From Bifidobacterium aerophilum (GTDB lineage Bacteria > Actinomycetota > Actinomycetes > Actinomycetales > Bifidobacteriaceae): a stretch of 64,000 nt of DNA. Below, in pieces: positions 61,801 to 64,000 of the stretch. Position numbers and translations under genes: made by a program. Position 1 is the stretch's first letter. Each line of letters begins with the position of its first letter. The stretch is from positions 1 through 64,000 of the forward strand of contig NZ_WHZW01000019.1 in the NCBI RefSeq assembly GCF_010667685.1, given 5' to 3'. The notes below the pieces were generated by a model that ran no database searches, was not told the origin of the DNA, and worked only from the letters and a program-made list of their open reading frames with translations.

Positions 61801-64000
61801 AGGCGGTCGGATCGGTGGACGTGGGTTCGAGCGCTTCTGCGGCGATGCGGTCGAATGCGGCCTTCAGAGCGGAGCGGGTGCCTGTCCCCTCAGTCGACTG
61901 CGTCGACAGCTCCCTCGCAACACGGGGGCGCAGGTCCGCTTGAGACGCGAACCAGCGGGCTTCGTCGGCGACGGGCTTGCCGAGGCCGCGGAAGCTGCCG
62001 GCGAGCAGCGCCGGGTTGTCGTCGTAGAACGCGCGGGCGAGGTCCTCGCGGGCGGATGCCCAGCGGTCGTCGAACAGGATCGCCTTGTTCGCATCGAACC
62101 GCGGGCTCACCTGCTGCGGCCAGTCGGAGCCGAGTTCGGCGGTGACGGTCGCGACCACGGCCGCGTTACGGGCGGCCTCGTCGGCGTCGAAGTCGACGGC
62201 CGGCGCGCTGATACCAAGCTGGCTGAGCACGGTGCGCGCGGCGGTCGCGAGCACGCCGTTCTCTCCGGTGACCTTCGCGGCGAACGCGTCGAGTGCGGCG
62301 GAATCGACCACCGCACCGCCTGCCGCACCACCGGCGGACGGCTTGGAGACGGCCACGCCCTTGGTCTGGCCGACCAAGGCGACCGCGTCATCGATGAGCT
62401 GATCGACGGCCGCCGCGTTCGCGACGGCACCGGTCGGCAGTTTCGCCAGATCGCCGCCGCGCGAGCTGGCACCCTCGCGGGTGTCAAGCAGCAGCGCCGC
62501 GGTGGTGGCGGCCACCCAGCCTTCGCCGAGCTGCCACACGCCGGTCACGCGGTCGCGGATGTGCGACGGCTTGACGCCGGCCGCTCCGAACAGCGAGCGC
62601 AGACGGTCGCGGATGATGTCGGAGAGCACCGCGCCGAACGGCTTGTAGTTCGGGGCGGCCTTGTTGACGATCTGCGCGAGCTGGGTGAGCGTCGCCTCGG
62701 CCGCGCCGTCGACGCTGGCCACGCCGAGTTCGGCGCTGATGTCCATGAGCAGCTGGTTACGACGGGACGAGACGCCGTTGGTGAGCGTGTCGGTGGTGTC
62801 GGACGCGCCGATCTGGTCGAGGCGGACCTTGGCGGAGTAGGCCATGAGCACGCCGATCGCGTCGGACGCGTGGAACGGCAAGTCAGTGACGGGGCCGGTC
62901 GGCGCGGAGCCAAGTTGTGCCACAGCGCTGGCCCCCTCGGCTGAGAGGGCTGCCTGCGCAACAGACTGAGGGAGCGTAGAAGCTGAAGCGCTCGACGAAG
63001 CTGCGACGGTGGAAGAGGATCGGCCTTCAGTCGATGCTGCGTTACTGGCGGCTTGCGCTGCTTGCACCCCCTCAGTCGGCTTTGCCGACAGCTCCCCCTG
63101 AACAGGGGGCGCGGAGATAGTGGCATCCTCATCGGCTTCCGGCGCGAGCGAGTCGGTGTCGGTCATGTACACGCGTCCCTCGTCGCGGCCGACGTTGTAC
63201 ACGGTCACGGCACGGCCGGCGAACTGCGGCAGGCGCAGCGTCTTCGTGCCGAGGTTGGCGAGCGTCGGCGCGTTGCCGAGGCCGACCTCGACGTATTCCT
63301 CCACGCCGAGACCGCCGGCGGCCCGTTCGCCGAACAGCAGCGCCTGCGTTTCGATCCAGCGCACCGGGGACGCGAACTGCCAGCTCAGTAGTTCGGTGAG
63401 CAGCAGACGGCCGAGCTTCTGGTCGTCCGCCGCGTAGGAGTCCCACACGGCCGGATCGTCCAGCGCGGCCTTGATGCGTTCGGACGGCACGACGTCGAGG
63501 ATCTTCGCCGCGAATTCGCGGGTCATCTCGAACGGCACGGCCACGAGGTTCGGAATGTAGCGGCCGACCAGGCGACCACGGTAGTCGATGTGCTGCGGCA
63601 GCAGCGCGTCGAGCTTGTCGCGGAATTCGGGCACACCCTTGCGCAGCAGCGTGGAGTGGAACGGCACGTCGATGCCGGGCACGAGCATGAACGGCGGCTT
63701 GCCGCCATATTCCTTCGCGCGGCGGCTTGCATCGGCCTGCAGAGCCTTGAGCCCGGCGATGGTGCCGGCGATCGCGTACTGCTGGCCGGCGAGGTTGTAG
63801 TTGACGATCTCGAGGAACTCGCCGCTGGCCTTGGCGACCGATTCGACGTATTCGCGAACGCCGTCGTCGCCCACGCCGAACTGGTTCGGACGAAGCGCGC
63901 CCATGCGGTAGTTCGAGCGGCCCTGCGCGTCGCGGTCGATGAGGTGGTGCATGGTCGAGCCGCGGTGGAACACGAGTTCAAGCACGGTCTCGAGCGGAAT
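58811..64000 (-). CDS. fas: Type I fatty acid synthase, C-terminal part (partial)
   Basis: The frame is open to the right edge and covers 1729 residues of a much larger FAS. From the edge inward: the end of the malonyl/palmitoyl transferase (VPGIDVPFHSTLLRKG), the carrier region with the phosphopantetheine serine in GVSSRRNQ (62765-62770), the ketoreductase (DIAVVTGVAPNSI; SPNRGVFGGDGAYGE) and the ketosynthase with its active-site Cys in SACATAAVS (59900-59902) and histidines in SKHDTST and SLTGHAKGG. The C-terminus ends LGESGFFEA without a phosphopantetheinyl transferase domain; acpS is next door. At least four family 1 repeats are inserted in frame (60890, 61884, 62930 and 63065). The stop codon lies inside a 15-bp hairpin (58805-58837). 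Confidence 0.96.
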   Translation of the reverse strand: MPLETVLELVFHRGSTMHHLIDRDAQGRSNYRMGALRPNQFGVGDDGVREYVESVAKASGEFLEIVNYNLAGQQYAIAGTIAGLKALQADASRRAKEYGGKPPFMLVPGIDVPFHSTLLRKGVPEFRDKLDALLPQHIDYRGRLVGRYIPNLVAVPFEMTREFAAKILDVVPSERIKAALDDPAVWDSYAADDQKLGRLLLTELLSWQFASPVRWIETQALLFGERAAGGLGVEEYVEVGLGNAPTLANLGTKTLRLPQFAGRAVTVYNVGRDEGRVYMTDTDSLAPEADEDATISAPPVQGELSAKPTEGVQAAQAASNAASTEGRSSSTVAASSSASASTLPQSVAQAALSAEGASAVAQLGSAPTGPVTDLPFHASDAIGVLMAYSAKVRLDQIGASDTTDTLTNGVSSRRNQLLMDISAELGVASVDGAAEATLTQLAQIVNKAAPNYKPFGAVLSDIIRDRLRSLFGAAGVKPSHIRDRVTGVWQLGEGWVAATTAALLLDTREGASSRGGDLAKLPTGAVANAAAVDQLIDDAVALVGQTKGVAVSKPSAGGAAGGAVVDSAALDAFAAKVTGENGVLATAARTVLSQLGISAPAVDFDADEAARNAAVVATVTAELGSDWPQQVSPRFDANKAILFDDRWASAREDLARAFYDDNPALLAGSFRGLGKPVADEARWFASQADLRPRVARELSTQSTEGTGTRSALKAAFDRIAAEALEPTSTDPTASRFAGDIAVVTGVAPNSIAAQVVAGLLAGGATVIATSHSFKPSVKAWAKQTYRTHATDGAKLWLVPANLSSYRDVDALVDWIGNEQKKTSGVTTTILKPAYEPTLFFPFAAPPVRGTMADSGELFESQARLMLWGVERAIAGLAKIGADTDVQHRMHVVLPGSPNRGVFGGDGAYGEVKSAFDAIVRRARSERVWSDRVTFVHPKIGWVRGTGLMGGNDPLVAVVEKHGIRTYSTAEIATRLLDLCTAESRAAAAVAPLDVDLTGGLGDQPLDIRALRAEAEADAALPAPPAQGEQSTQSTEGVAKPTAGVTLKALPTPNVPTQPAVDLADWSAVTARPEDEVVIVSIGELGPWGSGRTRAEAELGIRSDGTVDLSAGAVLELAWNMGLLTWQDSPKPGWYDTDGNLVPEEDIHDRYHDEVVARSGIRPFEDGMGNDYRSADGGKSGNDEEEAEVYLDHDVTFSVPTEDAAREYVALDAAHTTIARDVESGEWNVTRHAGSMIRVPRRATMTRTVGGQFPTGFDPVKWGIPASMVGDVDKIALWNIVTTVDAYLSAGFTPVEILQAIHPSMVASTQGTGFGGMMSMRKLYLDRFLNHEIPTDILQEALPNVVAAHVMQSYIGGYGNMIQPVSACATAAVSLEEGFDKIRLGKADFVVTGAIDDIGVESVIGFGNMNATANADEMYGKGIDARFFSRANDRRRGGFVESQGGGTILLTRGDIAARLGLPVAGVVGYVHSFADGAHTSIPAPGLGALAAARGGRDSRLVHDLAALGVTPDDIAVVSKHDTSTNANDPNESELHNTIAHAIGRTDGNPLFVISQKSLTGHAKGGACVFQVNGLTQLFRTGVIPANASLDCVDPKLAKDDHMVWLRTPLAIGGGSAVKAGLATSLGFGHVSGFVAIVHPGAFEAALEKTDGAAALEAWHERANARLAAGRRRLEEGMMGHAALYEPIEGRRFREDGTRLPDGTRYNAHEVEKAMLLDPDARLGESGFFEA
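60890..60940. repeat. Family 1 repeat inside fas, between ketoreductase and ketosynthase
   Basis: GACCCCCTCAGTCGACTGCG, then GCTCCCCCT-GAGC-AGGGGGAGC. In the fas frame it encodes PAQGEQSTQSTEGV in a linker rich in Ala and Pro. Confidence 0.88.
61884..61928. repeat. Family 1 repeat inside fas, before the ketoreductase
   Basis: TCCCCTCAGTCGACTGCGTC, then CAGCTCCCTCGC. In the fas frame it encodes RELSTQSTEGT. The second hairpin of the repeat is degraded. Confidence 0.8.
62930..62976. repeat. Degenerate family 1 repeat inside fas, before the carrier region
   Basis: GGCCCCCTCGGCTGAGAGGG followed by a mirrored CAGACTGAGGGAG. It encodes LPQSVAQAALSAEGASA in the fas frame, within an Ala/Ser-rich linker. 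Confidence 0.55.
63065..63112. repeat. Family 1 repeat inside fas, after the acyltransferase
   Basis: CACCCCCTCAGTCGGC-TTT-GCCGACAG, then CTCCCCCT-GAA-CAGGGGG. In the fas frame it encodes PPVQGELSAKPTEGV between the transferase and the carrier region. Confidence 0.9.

Noticed and set aside
58754..62944. Antisense open frame of 1396 codons opposite fas
   Set aside because: The sense frame carries ketosynthase, ketoreductase and carrier motifs; the antisense one is low-complexity and domain-free.

Overview
The window looks like a chromosomal segment of a Bifidobacterium (Bifidobacteriaceae, high-GC Actinomycetota). The evidence is a single-polypeptide type I fatty acid synthase next to a separate acpS, a bifunctional AdhE, an amylosucrase-like GH13 enzyme, ROK/LacI-style sugar control sites, a secreted GH20 hexosaminidase/lacto-N-biosidase-type enzyme and the strongly GC-biased codon use. 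I cannot name the species from sequence alone.

Layout. 1-5.3 kb: a short GIY-YIG protein, tRNA-Ser(CGA), a two-gene unit coding a transglutaminase-like protein and an ATP-grasp/alpha-E protein, and truA. 5.4-10.3 kb: a 1622-residue cell-surface GH20 enzyme inserted on the opposite strand between truA and the ribosomal cluster. 10.4-25.6 kb, minus strand: the S10-spc-alpha cluster, read in the order rpsJ to rplO, then secY-adk, then infA-rpmJ-rpsM-rpsK-rpoA-rplQ, with terminator-like hairpins after rplO, adk and rplQ. 26-33.7 kb: an AbiEi-like/nuclease-domain protein, a YwiC-like membrane protein, acetolactate decarboxylase, adhE and a ROK regulator. 33.8-44 kb: glgX, metG, a second AbiEi-like gene overlapping a variant-LRR gene, rsmI, three tRNA genes (Gln, Glu, Glu), gltX and a 25-codon micro-gene. 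44.5-53 kb: a thiamine-precursor-type ABC binding protein and permease without an ATPase, a DUF805 protein with prion-like tails, an unknown protein, a histidine phosphatase, an MFS transporter and a dihydroorotate-dehydrogenase-like gene. 53-64 kb: a CPBP protease, a surface-protein remnant, amylosucrase, acpS and the C-terminal 1730 codons of fas, which runs off the right edge.

The most unusual feature is a family of roughly 45-50 bp GC-rich palindromic repeats (CCCCCTCAG-hairpin-CTCCCCCT-hairpin). Copies lie between genes and also in frame inside genes: at least four within fas and a head-to-head pair within the dihydroorotate-dehydrogenase-like gene. Each in-frame copy adds a recognisable peptide of the type GELSAxPTEGV. 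A second 41-bp palindromic family (three copies, with compensatory arm changes), a copy of the fas 3' end, and a block of three 60-bp hairpin repeats upstream of rsmI show several dispersed repeat families at work.

Functionally the window mixes core information processing (ribosome, RNA polymerase alpha, SecY, tRNA charging) with lipid synthesis (fas plus acpS, which supplies its phosphopantetheine arm), alpha-glucan and sucrose metabolism (glgX, amylosucrase), host-glycan use (GH20), fermentation end steps (adhE, acetolactate decarboxylase) and carbohydrate-responsive control sites.
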